DNA of 64,000 nt from Methanoregula sp. Lineage in GTDB: Archaea > Halobacteriota > Methanomicrobia > Methanomicrobiales > Methanospirillaceae. The notes under the pieces are model-generated. The model was not told where the DNA came from. It worked only from the letters and a program-made list of their open reading frames with translations, and ran no database searches. The stretch is taken from NCBI GenBank assembly GCA_028679075.1, contig JAJRCF010000008.1, forward strand, positions 23,638 to 87,637. The letters run 5' to 3'. The position numbers and the translations under genes were made by a program. Of the stretch, positions 17,717 to 27,747 are shown piece after piece (position 1 is the stretch's first letter; each line of letters starts with the position of its first letter).

Positions 17717-18151
17717 TTACTTCTTCCTCTCCCCACCCGCTGCCTTCACGATCTGTTCCATCGTCACCGGCAGGGTCTTCTCGAACGGCACGGACCAGTG
17801 GAACAGGACAGCATCCACAACCGCCGTCCCCTTGATGGTGACCTGCACGGTGCCCTGTGCCGCCAGGGCCGCGAGCGCCGCAAGGAGGACGGCGTTGTCC
17901 GACCTGACCGGGACCGTGATGAGCGTACTGTCGTTTGCCGGGATTGTCACCCGGCCGGTATTTCCTGTCGCGATCTGACGGACGGTAGCGCAGTCCCGGC
18001 ACAGCACTTTGAAGGGAACTTCCTGTATCGTTACGCCAAGCGGGTTTTTGTTCCTCACCCGGATCGCCACGTCGAGTTCAAGGGACGAGATCGACAGGGA
18101 GCGGAGCCGCACGTCTTCAAGGCTGACTTCCGGTTCGTGCAGGAGGGGCAT
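17717..18151 (-). CDS. LEA14-like (WHy domain) protein
   Basis: A 144-residue protein with the LEA_2/WHy pattern: EVSLEDVRLRSLSISSLELDVAIRV in parts, then the signature NKNPLGVTIQEVPFKVLC, and a second sheet region with ATGNTGRVTIPANDSTLITVPV. Such domains are linked to desiccation or hypoosmotic stress in plants and archaea, but the biochemical role is unsettled. There is no signal peptide, so it is probably cytosolic. It ends next to the hairpin-repeat region. Confidence 0.75.
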   Translation of the reverse strand: MPLLHEPEVSLEDVRLRSLSISSLELDVAIRVRNKNPLGVTIQEVPFKVLCRDCATVRQIATGNTGRVTIPANDSTLITVPVRSDNAVLLAALAALAAQGTVQVTIKGTAVVDAVLFHWSVPFEKTLPVTMEQIVKAAGGERKK

Positions 18152-18335
18152 CGTAAGAACGTTTCACGAACCGGTTGAAAATCCTGCTTATCCGGCCTGA
18201 CACCTGCCTTGTGAACGTTCCTGATCCAGCTATTCGGATCGACCGGGCCCTGCCAGAAAAATGAACGGCCATCGGTTATCCAATCGTAATAAATATATAT
18301 CCAACGGCATATAAAATTCTCAGGAGTATACGGAT

Positions 18336-18821
18336 ATGAAAAAATTATTTTCTGACTTCCGGAAAACCTTTGGCAGCGGGCCTGTCGGGGTGATGGCCAG
18401 TCTCATCCTGCTGTTCATCGCTTTCCTGGTTAACGGGCAGTTTCGCGTTCCTCCAATCTCGGATAACCAGACCCTGCTGGACACCATATTCATCGCCTCG
18501 ATCGTACTGACACTGGTCCTCATCGCCTGGAGTCTGCGGTCCCTGCCTGCAGCGGACAGGGGCAACAGGCTCTGTACGTCCGGTGCGTTCCGGTATGTCC
18601 GTCACCCGCTCTATGCTGCATTCTTATCGGTCTTCAACTTCGGGCTTGCCATCTGGCTCAACAGTTACATTTACCTCGGATGGGCACTGCTCCTGCACCC
18701 GGTATGGCACTTCCTTGTCCGGGACGAGGAAAGGATGATGATCGCCACGTTCGGCGATACCTACCGCGAGTACCAGAAGAGAACGGGACGCTTTTTCCCC
18801 CGGCTCATAAAAAAAGAGTGA
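18336..18821 (+). CDS. Isoprenylcysteine methyltransferase/NnrU-like membrane methyltransferase
   Basis: A 161-residue protein with about four membrane helices. The C-terminal half has the ICMT/phospholipid methyltransferase motif FRYVRHPLYAAF and then VRDEERMMIATFGDTYREY, the E-x-x-L/M...YxxY pattern that binds SAM in this family. The substrate (a membrane lipid or prenylated compound) is unknown. A TATA-like stretch (AAATATATAT, about 18290) and an AGGAG element (about 18322) precede the ATG, so it probably has its own promoter. Confidence 0.75.
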   Translation: MKKLFSDFRKTFGSGPVGVMASLILLFIAFLVNGQFRVPPISDNQTLLDTIFIASIVLTLVLIAWSLRSLPAADRGNRLCTSGAFRYVRHPLYAAFLSVFNFGLAIWLNSYIYLGWALLLHPVWHFLVRDEERMMIATFGDTYREYQKRTGRFFPRLIKKE

Positions 18822-18907
18822 ACAGCATTTCCGCTCCCGGCGTTTCTGCATCGGGGCATGGAATCTTCCCGTCCGGTGGTTATTCCTCCTGCTATTCTCC
18901 CTGCGGC

Positions 18908-19207
18908 TTATATTCTTGCCCGGAGTTCTTTTTCCGCCGTTGCAAGCGCCGCTGCAGCCTGCTCGTCCGTCATCTCAGGGTTCTTGAACCGGGTGAACCG
19001 TTCGCAGATAAGCTCGGGACATTTCCCGCAGTGGGGGAGTTTCTTTATCGTCGTGCAGCACTCGTAAATCGGGCACTGGTCGATATTCACCAATGCTGTC
19101 CAGAATGGTTTCCCCGTTACCTTTTCACAGCCGGGGCAGTCCTTCTTATGGTGGTCGCAGTCGCTGCACGAGAACCCGCATACGGTCTCAATCTTTTTCT
19201 TTGCCAT
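18908..19207 (-). CDS. DUF3795 cysteine-rich protein
   Basis: A 99-residue protein dense in cysteines: CGFSCSDCDHHKKDCPGC at the N-terminus, then CPIYECC and HCGKCPELIC. This pattern fits DUF3795, presumed to bind metal or iron-sulfur clusters, with no known function. The ATG at 19207 (MAKKKIETVCG) was chosen because family similarity begins there; the open frame goes further upstream. It is divergent from the following methyltransferase gene by about 135 bp. Confidence 0.75.
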   Translation of the reverse strand: MAKKKIETVCGFSCSDCDHHKKDCPGCEKVTGKPFWTALVNIDQCPIYECCTTIKKLPHCGKCPELICERFTRFKNPEMTDEQAAAALATAEKELRARI

Positions 19208-19342
19208 ACACACCTGTCCCTGCCAGACCCGCATAAAGGTGCGGGATACGGGGCGTGAAAGTAAGGGGCGGAGTATACCGGGGAAGGAAGACTCCTCCGA
19301 CCACAAAGCACTCAATACAATCCTGCCAACCTGAGGGGTATC

Positions 19343-20089
19343 ATGCAACTACCTCCGTTTTTTTACCAGGTGTTCGAATCCCTCCCCCGGCAGGGCCCGG
19401 GCTGTGCAGGTGCGACAAAGAAAGTGTTCTCACTTCTTCCCCCTCTTCCGGATGACACGAAGATCCTCGATGTCGGGTGCGGCAGCGGAACCCAGACCCG
19501 GGACCTTGCCGCCCTCACCACCGGAACGATCACCGCGGTGGACAACCACCAGCCGTTCCTGGACATGCTCAACGCCCGGGCCGGGGAAGCCGGCCTGCAG
19601 GGAAGGATCCGGACCGTGAATGCCTCGATGGATGCCCTCCCCTTTGAGCCGGGTCAGTTCGACCTCATCTGGTCCGAGGGGGCGATCTTCATTGTCGGGT
19701 TCGAGAAGGGCCTCAACCTCTGGAAGCCGCTCCTGAAAAAGGGCGGGTACATGGTGGTGTCCGATGCCGACTGGTTCGAGCCGAATCCGCCGGAAGAGCT
19801 CATGAAATGGTGGGAGAGCGAGGGATACATCCCCGTGCCCGAAGAGGAGATGAAGGAACGGGTAAAGCGGACCGGGCTCAGGCTTGTCGCAACCTACCGG
19901 CTGCCGGATGCCGGGTGGTGGGATAACTACCATGTCCCGATGCTGGCCCGGATCGCGGAGCTCCGGAAGACGCATGGATCGGATCCCGGCGATGCCGCTA
20001 TCCTCGATGCACTGGAGCACGAAGCGGATATGTTCCGGAAATACAAGCAGTATTACGGGTACACGTTCTTCGTGATGCAGAAGGTCTGA
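19343..20089 (+). CDS. Class I SAM-dependent methyltransferase
   Basis: A 248-residue methyltransferase. Motif I is ILDVGCGSGTQT (about residues 42-53), followed by an acidic residue in TAVDNHQPF, and motif IV-like FDLIWSEGAI. Late motifs include LLKKGGYMVVSDADW. The overall pattern is UbiE-like, with no clue to its substrate. A GAGGGG stretch lies just before the ATG. It is followed by the convergent HxlR-family regulator gene 17 bp away. Confidence 0.82.
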   Translation: MQLPPFFYQVFESLPRQGPGCAGATKKVFSLLPPLPDDTKILDVGCGSGTQTRDLAALTTGTITAVDNHQPFLDMLNARAGEAGLQGRIRTVNASMDALPFEPGQFDLIWSEGAIFIVGFEKGLNLWKPLLKKGGYMVVSDADWFEPNPPEELMKWWESEGYIPVPEEEMKERVKRTGLRLVATYRLPDAGWWDNYHVPMLARIAELRKTHGSDPGDAAILDALEHEADMFRKYKQYYGYTFFVMQKV

Positions 20090-20106
20090 AAAAGGAGGAT
20101 GTTCCG

Positions 20107-20481
20107 TCAGTGGTGGCGGGACTTCTTCATGCAGTGGGCTGAGCACTCGGTATGCTCAATCCCCTCGCGTTTCATGGTCCACTCAAGGAGCGGGAGGATT
20201 GCATCCCAGAGATCTTTCCCATCTTCGGTAAGGTAATACTCCACCCGGGGCGGGATCTCGGAGAATGCCTCGCGGCCGACAAATCCCTCTTTCTGTAACG
20301 ACACCAGCGTATCGGTCAGCGTCTTTGGGCTGATCCCTTCGAGTTCCTTCATCAGTTCATTGAACCGGAGGCGGGGCGTGTTCCCGAGGACGTGGATGAT
20401 AAAAAGCGCCCACTTTTTGGAGATGGTATCGATGACGCCTTCGAGCGGGCACGGGCAGAGCCCTTTACTATCATGCGACAT
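20107..20481 (-). CDS. HxlR-family winged-helix transcriptional regulator
   Basis: A 124-residue regulator with the HxlR core: CPLEGVIDTISKKWALFIIHVL, given here in its motifs CPLEG and KKWALFI, then RFNELMKELEGISPKTLTDTL (recognition helix region) and RVEYYLTEDGKDL (wing). The N-terminal cysteines CPCP and two more near the C-terminus (CSAHC) could sense redox or electrophiles, as in HypR and YodB. It is divergently transcribed from a tiny Cys-rich protein, and the shared 87-bp region has dyads suited to binding by this regulator. Confidence 0.88.
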   Translation of the reverse strand: MSHDSKGLCPCPLEGVIDTISKKWALFIIHVLGNTPRLRFNELMKELEGISPKTLTDTLVSLQKEGFVGREAFSEIPPRVEYYLTEDGKDLWDAILPLLEWTMKREGIEHTECSAHCMKKSRHH

Positions 20482-20485
20482 AGTG

Positions 20486-20520
20486 ACTACATTACTATAA
20501 ACTTTGTAGTATTAATACTA
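20486..20520. promoter_or_regulatory. Candidate HxlR operator in a divergent promoter
   Basis: Two overlapping dyads sit between the HxlR gene and the Cys-rich gene. One is ACTACA (20486-20491) with TGTAGT (20505-20510). The other is the perfect 14-bp palindrome TAGTATTAATACTA (20507-20520). The arrangement TACTA-N9-TAGTA resembles sites described for HxlR-type redox regulators. TATA-like sequence (CTATAAACTT) lies inside, so binding would block both promoters. The assignment to this regulator is inferred from position. Confidence 0.55.
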
Positions 20521-20568
20521 TCCAGAAGAGTGTAATGTTGGATAACCGGAAAGGAGGTGAAACAAGAG

Positions 20569-20739
20569 ATGTTTGGACATGAACAGTCATGCCATGGAGG
20601 CAGCTGCACCTGCGGGTGCGGGGGAATGATGTCGGTAGAAGACGAGATCAAGGCGCTGGAAGTGCACCGGGCGCACCTGAAACTCCAGCTCGATATGATC
20701 GAGAAGCGGATCAGCGGACTCAAGCACGTGGGGAAGTAA
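20569..20739 (+). CDS. 56-aa Cys-rich protein with coiled-coil tail
   Basis: A very small protein preceded by an unusually perfect ribosome-binding site, AAGGAGGTGA (20551-20560), 8 bp before the ATG. The first 20 residues are a His/Cys/Gly cluster (CHGGSCTCGCGG) suited to metal or thiol chemistry. The rest is an amphipathic helix (EDEIKALEVHRAHLKLQL) likely to dimerise. It is divergent from the HxlR regulator and probably controlled by it. A T-rich terminator follows. I do not know a characterised homologue. Confidence 0.75.
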   Translation: MFGHEQSCHGGSCTCGCGGMMSVEDEIKALEVHRAHLKLQLDMIEKRISGLKHVGK

Positions 20740-20783
20740 TCCTCCCCGCCGTCCACTGCACAGGACAATGCATGAGCCCCCCA

Positions 20784-20801
20784 CTTTTTTCTTTTTTTTT
20801 C
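20784..20801 (+). terminator. T-rich terminator after the Cys-rich gene
   Basis: A near-continuous T tract (CTTTTTTCTTTTTTTTTTCT region) follows the 56-aa gene by about 45 bp and precedes the next promoter. Archaeal transcription commonly ends at such T runs without a hairpin. Confidence 0.55.
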
Positions 20802-20846
20802 TGACCACTATCGTAAAATGCCTGTACAGCCCTCTGGTACATAACG

Positions 20847-21587
20847 ATGTCACAGGATATTGTGAACCAGGTCCGGTCGCTCGCCCTCTCTCTCGGTGCT
20901 GATTATTTCGGTGTGGCAGACCTCATCCCTGCCCGTGACTTCATCCATGCGCAGGGAGGGGAGCGGGCCGGCAGGTACCCGCGGGGAGTTGTGATGGGGA
21001 TCAGGCTGCAGGACAGCGTTGTCGACCTCCTGCCGGAGAAAGACAAAGAGGGCGCAATCCTGTACCGTCACACAACCTATGACGTTGTCAACACCGCCCT
21101 CGACCAGATCGCGCTCCGGGTTGCAAACACACTCCAGCGGGAGGGCTATGGGGCATTTCCCGTCCCTGCATCGAAGCGGACGAGTGACGAGCACATCTGC
21201 GGGATCTTCTCGCAGAAGCTTGCGGCGCACATGGCCGGGTTTGGCTGGATCGGAAAGAGCTGCCTGCTCGTGACCCCGGACCACGGCCCGCGGGTCCGGT
21301 GGGTGACGATCCTGACCGATGCGCCGCTGGAACCGACCGGCTCACCGATGGAGCCGCGGTGCGGGAAGTGTACGGAGTGTGTCGATATCTGCCCGGTGCA
21401 GGCATTTACCGGCAGGGTGTTCTCACCCGATGAGCCCCGCGAGGCCCGGTTCGATGCTGCGGCATGCGACCGGTACTATAAGGAGCTTGAGAAGAACGGG
21501 AGTGTCGCCGCGGTCTGCGGGCTGTGCGTATGGGTATGCCCGCACGGGAGAAAAGCGGGACGAAAAGCCCGGAAACAGGCAAAATAA
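20847..21587 (+). CDS. 4Fe-4S double cluster protein, epoxyqueuosine reductase-like
   Basis: A 246-residue protein with a QueG-like layout: an N-terminal domain (GADYFGVADL), a middle GFGWIGKSCLLVTPDHGPRVR segment seen as GWIGKSCL and GPRVRW, and two ferredoxin-type clusters CGKCTECVDICPVQAF and CGLCVWVCPHG. QueG relatives reduce epoxyqueuosine with a cobalamin cofactor, but archaea do not make queuosine, so this archaeal form probably has another reductive role. It ends in a basic tail (GRKAGRKARKQAK). It is convergent with purE. Confidence 0.8.
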   Translation: MSQDIVNQVRSLALSLGADYFGVADLIPARDFIHAQGGERAGRYPRGVVMGIRLQDSVVDLLPEKDKEGAILYRHTTYDVVNTALDQIALRVANTLQREGYGAFPVPASKRTSDEHICGIFSQKLAAHMAGFGWIGKSCLLVTPDHGPRVRWVTILTDAPLEPTGSPMEPRCGKCTECVDICPVQAFTGRVFSPDEPREARFDAAACDRYYKELEKNGSVAAVCGLCVWVCPHGRKAGRKARKQAK

Positions 21588-21611
21588 TTCCGGTGAAATT
21601 TTTTTATCCGG

Positions 21612-22013
21612 TCATTTCTTTGACAGGTTGAGGATCCGGATAGCCAGCCACGCCGCATTGTCCCCGTTGTCCACACCAACGCAGGCAACCGGCACGCCTT
21701 TTGGCATCTGCGCAATCGAGAGCAGGGAGTCCATGCCGTTCAGCGTCCCGCTGACAGGCACGCCAATGACCGGCTTGTCGGTCTTTGAGGCGATCACACC
21801 CGGGAGCGCTGCGGAGAGCCCGGCAATCGCGATATAGACCTTGCACGTGCTTGTCTTGAGATAGGCATCGAGCTTGTCGGGATCGCGGTGGGCAGAGAGG
21901 ATCTGGGCATCGTACGAGATGTTGTTCGCGTCAAGGACTTTCTTGACCTTGTCAGTGATTGCCGCATCTGATGCGGATCCGGAAATAATAGCTACGTCTG
22001 CCATATCTGCCAT
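21612..22013 (-). CDS. purE: N5-carboxyaminoimidazole ribonucleotide mutase PurE
   Basis: A 133-residue PurE-family protein for the carboxylation step of de novo purine synthesis. The motifs SGSASD (about 12-17), ILSAHRDPD (about 38-46) and [12 protein letters not shown] (about 62-73) line the active site in this family. A second in-frame ATG three codons downstream (MADVAIISG) is an alternative start. It is divergent from the class V aminotransferase gene, with only 46 bp for both promoters. purM lies far downstream at 58 kb, so purine genes are dispersed here. Confidence 0.88.
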   Translation of the reverse strand: MADMADVAIISGSASDAAITDKVKKVLDANNISYDAQILSAHRDPDKLDAYLKTSTCKVYIAIAGLSAALPGVIASKTDKPVIGVPVSGTLNGMDSLLSIAQMPKGVPVACVGVDNGDNAAWLAIRILNLSKK

Positions 22014-22059
22014 CCAAACTTATATTGCGTCTATATTAAAATACTATGAGCAGATTCAC

Positions 22060-23648
<1,589 letters not shown>

Positions 23649-23698
23649 GGCAAAAGCCAACGGATTTATGAAGTTCAATAAAAAAGAGATGATCTGCT

Positions 23699-24118
23699 AT
23701 GTGTGATACCAACCCGATAAAACTTGGATTCGTTGTCGCGGAGTTCAACCGCGACATCACGTACATGATGGAGATTGAAGGCCGCGAACATGCAGCATTC
23801 CTCGGTGCAGAAGTGACCGAGTGCATGTATGTCCCCGGGGCATATGACATGCCGCTCGCAATCAAGAAGATGCTGACCGCCGGCAAGGTGGACGCAGTCG
23901 TCACGATCGGCTGTGTTATCGAGGGCGCCACCCAGCACGACGAGATCGTGGTGCAGCATGCAGCCCGGAAGATCATCGACCTCTCCCTCGAGTTCGGCAA
24001 GCCGGTAGCCCTCGGCATCTCCGGGCCCGGCATGACCCGGCTTGAGGCGACCGAGCGGATGGACTACGCAAAGCGTGCCGTTGAATCAGCCATCAAGATG
24101 GTCAAACGGTTGAGATGA
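23699..24118 (+). CDS. ribH: 6,7-dimethyl-8-ribityllumazine synthase
   Basis: A 139-residue lumazine synthase that condenses 5-amino-6-ribitylaminouracil with dihydroxybutanone phosphate. The motifs [40 protein letters not shown] (phosphate- and catalytic His-containing region) and [10 protein letters not shown] are all present. It follows ribC and overlaps the next gene by 4 bp. The last two enzymes of riboflavin synthesis are thus adjacent, giving flavin for the many flavoproteins in the window. Confidence 0.93.
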   Translation: MCDTNPIKLGFVVAEFNRDITYMMEIEGREHAAFLGAEVTECMYVPGAYDMPLAIKKMLTAGKVDAVVTIGCVIEGATQHDEIVVQHAARKIIDLSLEFGKPVALGISGPGMTRLEATERMDYAKRAVESAIKMVKRLR

Positions 24119-25248
24119 AGCCCCTGTCGGAGAAGATTGCCGGCGTCACCGAGTCGGCAACGATCGCGATCTCCAACAAGGCCAAGAGTATGCAGCGGCA
24201 GGGGATCGATGTCATCAGCCTCTCGATCGGCGAACCGGACTTCGATACCCCGAAGCATATCACCGATGCCTGCATCGATGCCCTGAAGCGCGGCGAGACA
24301 CACTACGCCCCGAGCAACGGCATCCCCGAGCTGACGAGTGCCATCAGCGAGAAGATCACAAAGGAAAACGAGTTTCCCTGCACTCCCCAGCAGGTGATCG
24401 TTGCCTGCGGGGCAAAGGATGCGATCTACGAGGCATGCGAAGCCGTCCTGAACCCGGGCGACGAGACGATCATCCTCACCCCGGCCTGGGTCTCCTACGA
24501 GCCGTGCGTCCAGATCGCAGGCGGGAAGCCGGTCTTCCACGAAATAAACCCGAAAACCTTCCAGCTCGACGACACCCTTCTTGAGCGCGTCAACAAAAAG
24601 ACGAAGATGATCATCGTCAACTCCCCGTCGAATCCCACGGGGGCTGTTTTCAACAAAACGTCCATGCACCTTATCGCTGACCTCTGCACGGACAACGACC
24701 TCTACGCGATGTCTGACGAGATCTACGAGAAGATGATCTACGGGAAGGAGCACCTCTCGCTCGCAGCAATTGGCGACATGCACCAGCGTACCATCACCAT
24801 CAACGGCTTCTCGAAAGCCTACGCGATGACCGGCTGGCGGCTCGGGTACGCGGTTGGACCAAAGCAGATCATCACCGAGATGTCCAAGGTGCAGCAGCAC
24901 TCCATCAGCCAGGTGACGACCTTTGCCATGTGGGGCGGGGTCGCGGCGCTGAAAGGCGACCAGCAGTGCGTCGAGGACATGCGGAAGGAATTCGATAAGC
25001 GGCGAAAATACATTATTGCCGAACTGAACCGCATGGGTTACGAGACCGCCCCGGCCGAGGGTGCGTTCTATGCTTTCGTGAAGGTTGCCGGTGATGATAT
25101 GGAAGTTGCATCACGGTGGCTGGACAAGGGACATGTAGCAGCAACGCCGGGCAGTGCGTTCTATGCGCCGGGATGGATCCGGTTATCGTACGCTGCGTCC
25201 ATGGAGAAGCTCAGGGAAGCAATGAGCCGGATCCAGAGGGTTGGATAA
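24115..25248 (+). CDS. Class I PLP-dependent aminotransferase, aspartate aminotransferase-like
   Basis: A 377-residue fold type I aminotransferase. Residues typical of the AspC/AAT I-gamma group are [44 protein letters not shown] and the PLP lysine in [17 protein letters not shown]. The final arginine lies in WIRLSYAAS. It probably interconverts aspartate or related amino acids with 2-oxoglutarate. It is translationally coupled to ribH by ATGA, an association likely due to operon economy rather than flavin chemistry. Confidence 0.87.
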   Translation: MKPLSEKIAGVTESATIAISNKAKSMQRQGIDVISLSIGEPDFDTPKHITDACIDALKRGETHYAPSNGIPELTSAISEKITKENEFPCTPQQVIVACGAKDAIYEACEAVLNPGDETIILTPAWVSYEPCVQIAGGKPVFHEINPKTFQLDDTLLERVNKKTKMIIVNSPSNPTGAVFNKTSMHLIADLCTDNDLYAMSDEIYEKMIYGKEHLSLAAIGDMHQRTITINGFSKAYAMTGWRLGYAVGPKQIITEMSKVQQHSISQVTTFAMWGGVAALKGDQQCVEDMRKEFDKRRKYIIAELNRMGYETAPAEGAFYAFVKVAGDDMEVASRWLDKGHVAATPGSAFYAPGWIRLSYAASMEKLREAMSRIQRVG

Positions 25249-25317
25249 CACACATTTTTTCTGAAGGGAAAAGAGGAAATTTTTCTATTTTTTCTTTTTA
25301 ATCAGCAGTTCCGCATC
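25249..25317. terminator. T-rich region at a convergent junction
   Basis: Between the aminotransferase (+) and the small membrane protein gene (-) lie several T runs (ATTTTTTCTG, ATTTTTCTATTTTTTCTTTTT), suited to stopping the rightward transcript. No gene is seen here. Confidence 0.5.
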
Positions 25318-25584
25318 TCATTTTTCCCGGATAACGAGATACATGCCGATGAGAGCAGCAAGGATTGCTATCAGGTTCAGGACAGCGAGCGTATCTGCCG
25401 GGACATCCACGGAGTTCAGGTAATCGAAGAGTGCAAACAGGAGAAATGTCGCCGCGAAGAGGTACCCGTAGGTCTTTTTTAAGGAGTACCCTGCATACAG
25501 TCCCAAGACACAGATGACCAGCTCAAGGAGCATGGCAACCGGAGTGATAACCGTGGAAAGTGCCATGATAAACCATAACTCCAC
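25318..25584 (-). CDS. Small membrane protein of unknown function
   Basis: An 88-residue protein with about three hydrophobic helices: an N-terminal one (VITPVAMLLELVICVLGLYAG), a second (YGYLFAATFLLFALFDYL) and a third (LNLIAILAALIGMYLVI). It ends in a short charged tail (REK). I do not recognise a family. It lies alone between converging and methyltransferase genes, so context gives no function. Confidence 0.6.
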   Translation of the reverse strand: MELWFIMALSTVITPVAMLLELVICVLGLYAGYSLKKTYGYLFAATFLLFALFDYLNSVDVPADTLAVLNLIAILAALIGMYLVIREK

Positions 25585-25629
25585 CTTTCGTATAAAAGAG
25601 ATGCAATGGAACTATCGCCGGAAGTGTAG

Positions 25630-26469
25630 TCAGGCAGCATCTGCTTTTTTCCACCAGATCTTTGCAAAGGTGGAGTCGCCGGAGACAATTACGTCCTCTC
25701 CCTCTGTCCGGATGCGTGAGGCGATGTACCTGTCAATGATCTGTTCCTGCTCCGGTGTCTTTGCACTGAACCGTTTCCGGAAGAACGTCTCCATCTCTCC
25801 CCGGGAAGCAAACCGGTACTCCTTTGAGAGCGGCAGCATCTCCACGTTCGCGTAGATCCCCATCTGGTACAGCACATTGAAGAGGCAGTCGGCCTTTGGG
25901 CCGGAATAATACGGGCTCCCGTGCAGGGGTTCCCAGAGATCGGCATACATCCGCTCCCAGAACGGCAGGTCCACGAACCAGTACAGGCAGACGTATTGCC
26001 GGGAAGCTGCATTCATTTTCGCAAGAGCTGCCCGGATATCCTCCATGGTCAGGGAGAGCGATGCAATCACGACATCGTACGGGCCGGAGAGGTCCCGTGC
26101 AATATCCACGTCCTCCCACCGTTTCTGCACGCAGGAGATGTTTGTAATGCCCTCCCGTGCTGCCCGGTCCATGAGGGTGGAGACCATGCCCGCACCGGGC
26201 TCAACTGCCGTGACCTCCCTGACCCGTGAGGCGAGCGGTACTGCAAGCGTCCCCGGCCCCGCACCGATGTCCAGCACCCTGGAATCCCTGCTGATATCGA
26301 GCCCGTCAATAGTCAGCCTGATACGGTCATCGTACTCTCTTCGGGAATTGGCATCGTACCGCTCCGCGTTCTCCTTACGGTTCCAGTCATGGGATGGATC
26401 GTCGGATGCTTTCGAGAGCTCGTGCTGTTTCTGCCTGAATTTCCAGACCTCATTCCAGTCAGGGGCCAT
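25630..26469 (-). CDS. Class I SAM-dependent methyltransferase
   Basis: A 279-residue methyltransferase counted from the ATG at 26469 (MAPDWNEVWKFRQ). The open frame extends 24 residues further upstream with an alternative ATG at 26493. Motif I is VLDIGAGPGTLAVPLA, the acidic motif II is VTAVEPGAGM, and motif IV is YDVVIASLSL. The WNRKENAERYD segment near the N-terminus is common in archaeal homologues, often encoded near metal or corrinoid genes. Substrate unknown. Transcription is leftward, separate from the exporter operon. Confidence 0.78.
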   Translation of the reverse strand: MAPDWNEVWKFRQKQHELSKASDDPSHDWNRKENAERYDANSRREYDDRIRLTIDGLDISRDSRVLDIGAGPGTLAVPLASRVREVTAVEPGAGMVSTLMDRAAREGITNISCVQKRWEDVDIARDLSGPYDVVIASLSLTMEDIRAALAKMNAASRQYVCLYWFVDLPFWERMYADLWEPLHGSPYYSGPKADCLFNVLYQMGIYANVEMLPLSKEYRFASRGEMETFFRKRFSAKTPEQEQIIDRYIASRIRTEGEDVIVSGDSTFAKIWWKKADAA

Positions 26470-26559
26470 ACCTGCCGGCTCCGAAGACCTCATAGATGTA
26501 GAGTATGCACGCGGCCGGTAATAAAGTTCACATGATGCCAAAAAAAGAAAGGAATCCGG

Positions 26560-27747
26560 TCATTCGTGCCGGAGCGCATCGATGGGGTTCAGGTTTGCCG
26601 CCTGCCAGGCCGGGTACAGCCCGCAGGCAAGACAGACCACGATCCCGAACCCGACGCCCTCAAAAACCGAGAACGCCGTTGCGAAGGTGAACAGGTACTT
26701 CGTCGACTGGAGCATCAGGGCACTGATGGCATACCCGGCAACAAGGCTCAGGATGCCCCCGACTGCGCTTCCGATCACGCCGATGATTGCGGCTTCATAC
26801 ACGAACATGCTCATCACCTCCTTCTTCTGGGTGCCGATACTCCTCATGATGCCGATCTCCTTGACCCGCTCATTAACCGACATCATCATGATATTGAAGA
26901 TCGAGACCCCGGCGACGACCATCGAGATCCCGCCGATTGCCGTGACGAACGTCGTTACCGCGCCAAACGTCTCGTAGATAGAGGCAAGTGTCGCCTTGCT
27001 GTCCATCACCGAGACGACCTTGTCGCGCTTGTTCAGCTGTTTCTCGATGACAACCTTGACATCCGCGGTATCCTGCCCGCTCTTTACCTTGACCACGACT
27101 TCATCGTAGTTCTCTGTCTTGTACGTGTTCTCGTACCAGTCCTGGGTCGCGATAACCGCGTTGTCCGTGCTGATATCAAAGCTCATCCCCCGCTCCTTGA
27201 TGATGCCGGTGACGCGGAGGGTCCCCTTGGAACCGTCGGTGCCCATGGAGATCCGGGACCCGACCTTGATATTATTGTCCTTGGCGAATTCCGATCCGAC
27301 AAGACACCCGGAATTGGCATTGTTTAAACTGCCTGCGTCCAGTTCGAAGTTGAGGTCAGGAAGATACTTCGGGTCAACACCATAGACCGAGGCAACGATG
27401 TCATCGCCCCCCACCCCGACTTTCATCCGTTCCGATGTCGAGAGCACGGGTATCGCAACGCTGGGAGCAACGGCACGTTTGATCTGCTGGAACTGCTGAT
27501 CGGTAATTTTCAGGTTCTCGGAACTCCCGCCACCTCCGCCGAACCCTCCACCGCCTCCCGCGTACGGGAAGACGATGACGCTGTCTCCCACCGATGAGAG
27601 ACTGTCAGAAACGGTTGCCACCAGGCTGTTGCCGAGGATGCCCATCGATGCGATGGCAACAACACCGATCACGATGCCAAGCATCGCAAGGGTTGACCGG
27701 AGGAAGTGCAGCCGGATATTGCGCTTTGCTATCTCCCAGAAGATCAT
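26560..27747 (-). CDS. MacB-like ABC transporter permease
   Basis: A 395-residue permease with a first helix (STLAMLGIVIGVVAIASMGIL region), a large extracytoplasmic MacB-type periplasmic core domain (about 45-265) that includes a glycine-rich loop (AGGGGGFGGGGG), and three C-terminal helices of the FtsX family with VNERVKEIGIMRSIG. Such permeases work by mechanotransmission, exporting peptides or lipoproteins or signalling. It overlaps the ATPase gene by ATGA and is the last gene of a four-gene operon. Confidence 0.87.
   Translation of the reverse strand: MIFWEIAKRNIRLHFLRSTLAMLGIVIGVVAIASMGILGNSLVATVSDSLSSVGDSVIVFPYAGGGGGFGGGGGSSENLKITDQQFQQIKRAVAPSVAIPVLSTSERMKVGVGGDDIVASVYGVDPKYLPDLNFELDAGSLNNANSGCLVGSEFAKDNNIKVGSRISMGTDGSKGTLRVTGIIKERGMSFDISTDNAVIATQDWYENTYKTENYDEVVVKVKSGQDTADVKVVIEKQLNKRDKVVSVMDSKATLASIYETFGAVTTFVTAIGGISMVVAGVSIFNIMMMSVNERVKEIGIMRSIGTQKKEVMSMFVYEAAIIGVIGSAVGGILSLVAGYAISALMLQSTKYLFTFATAFSVFEGVGFGIVVCLACGLYPAWQAANLNPIDALRHE

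Noticed and set aside
17137..17736. 199-codon minus-strand open frame across the hairpin repeats
   Set aside because: The peptide is repetitive Gly/Pro/Arg-rich sequence produced by the repeats, overlaps the end of the LEA gene, and has no domain or ribosome-binding site.
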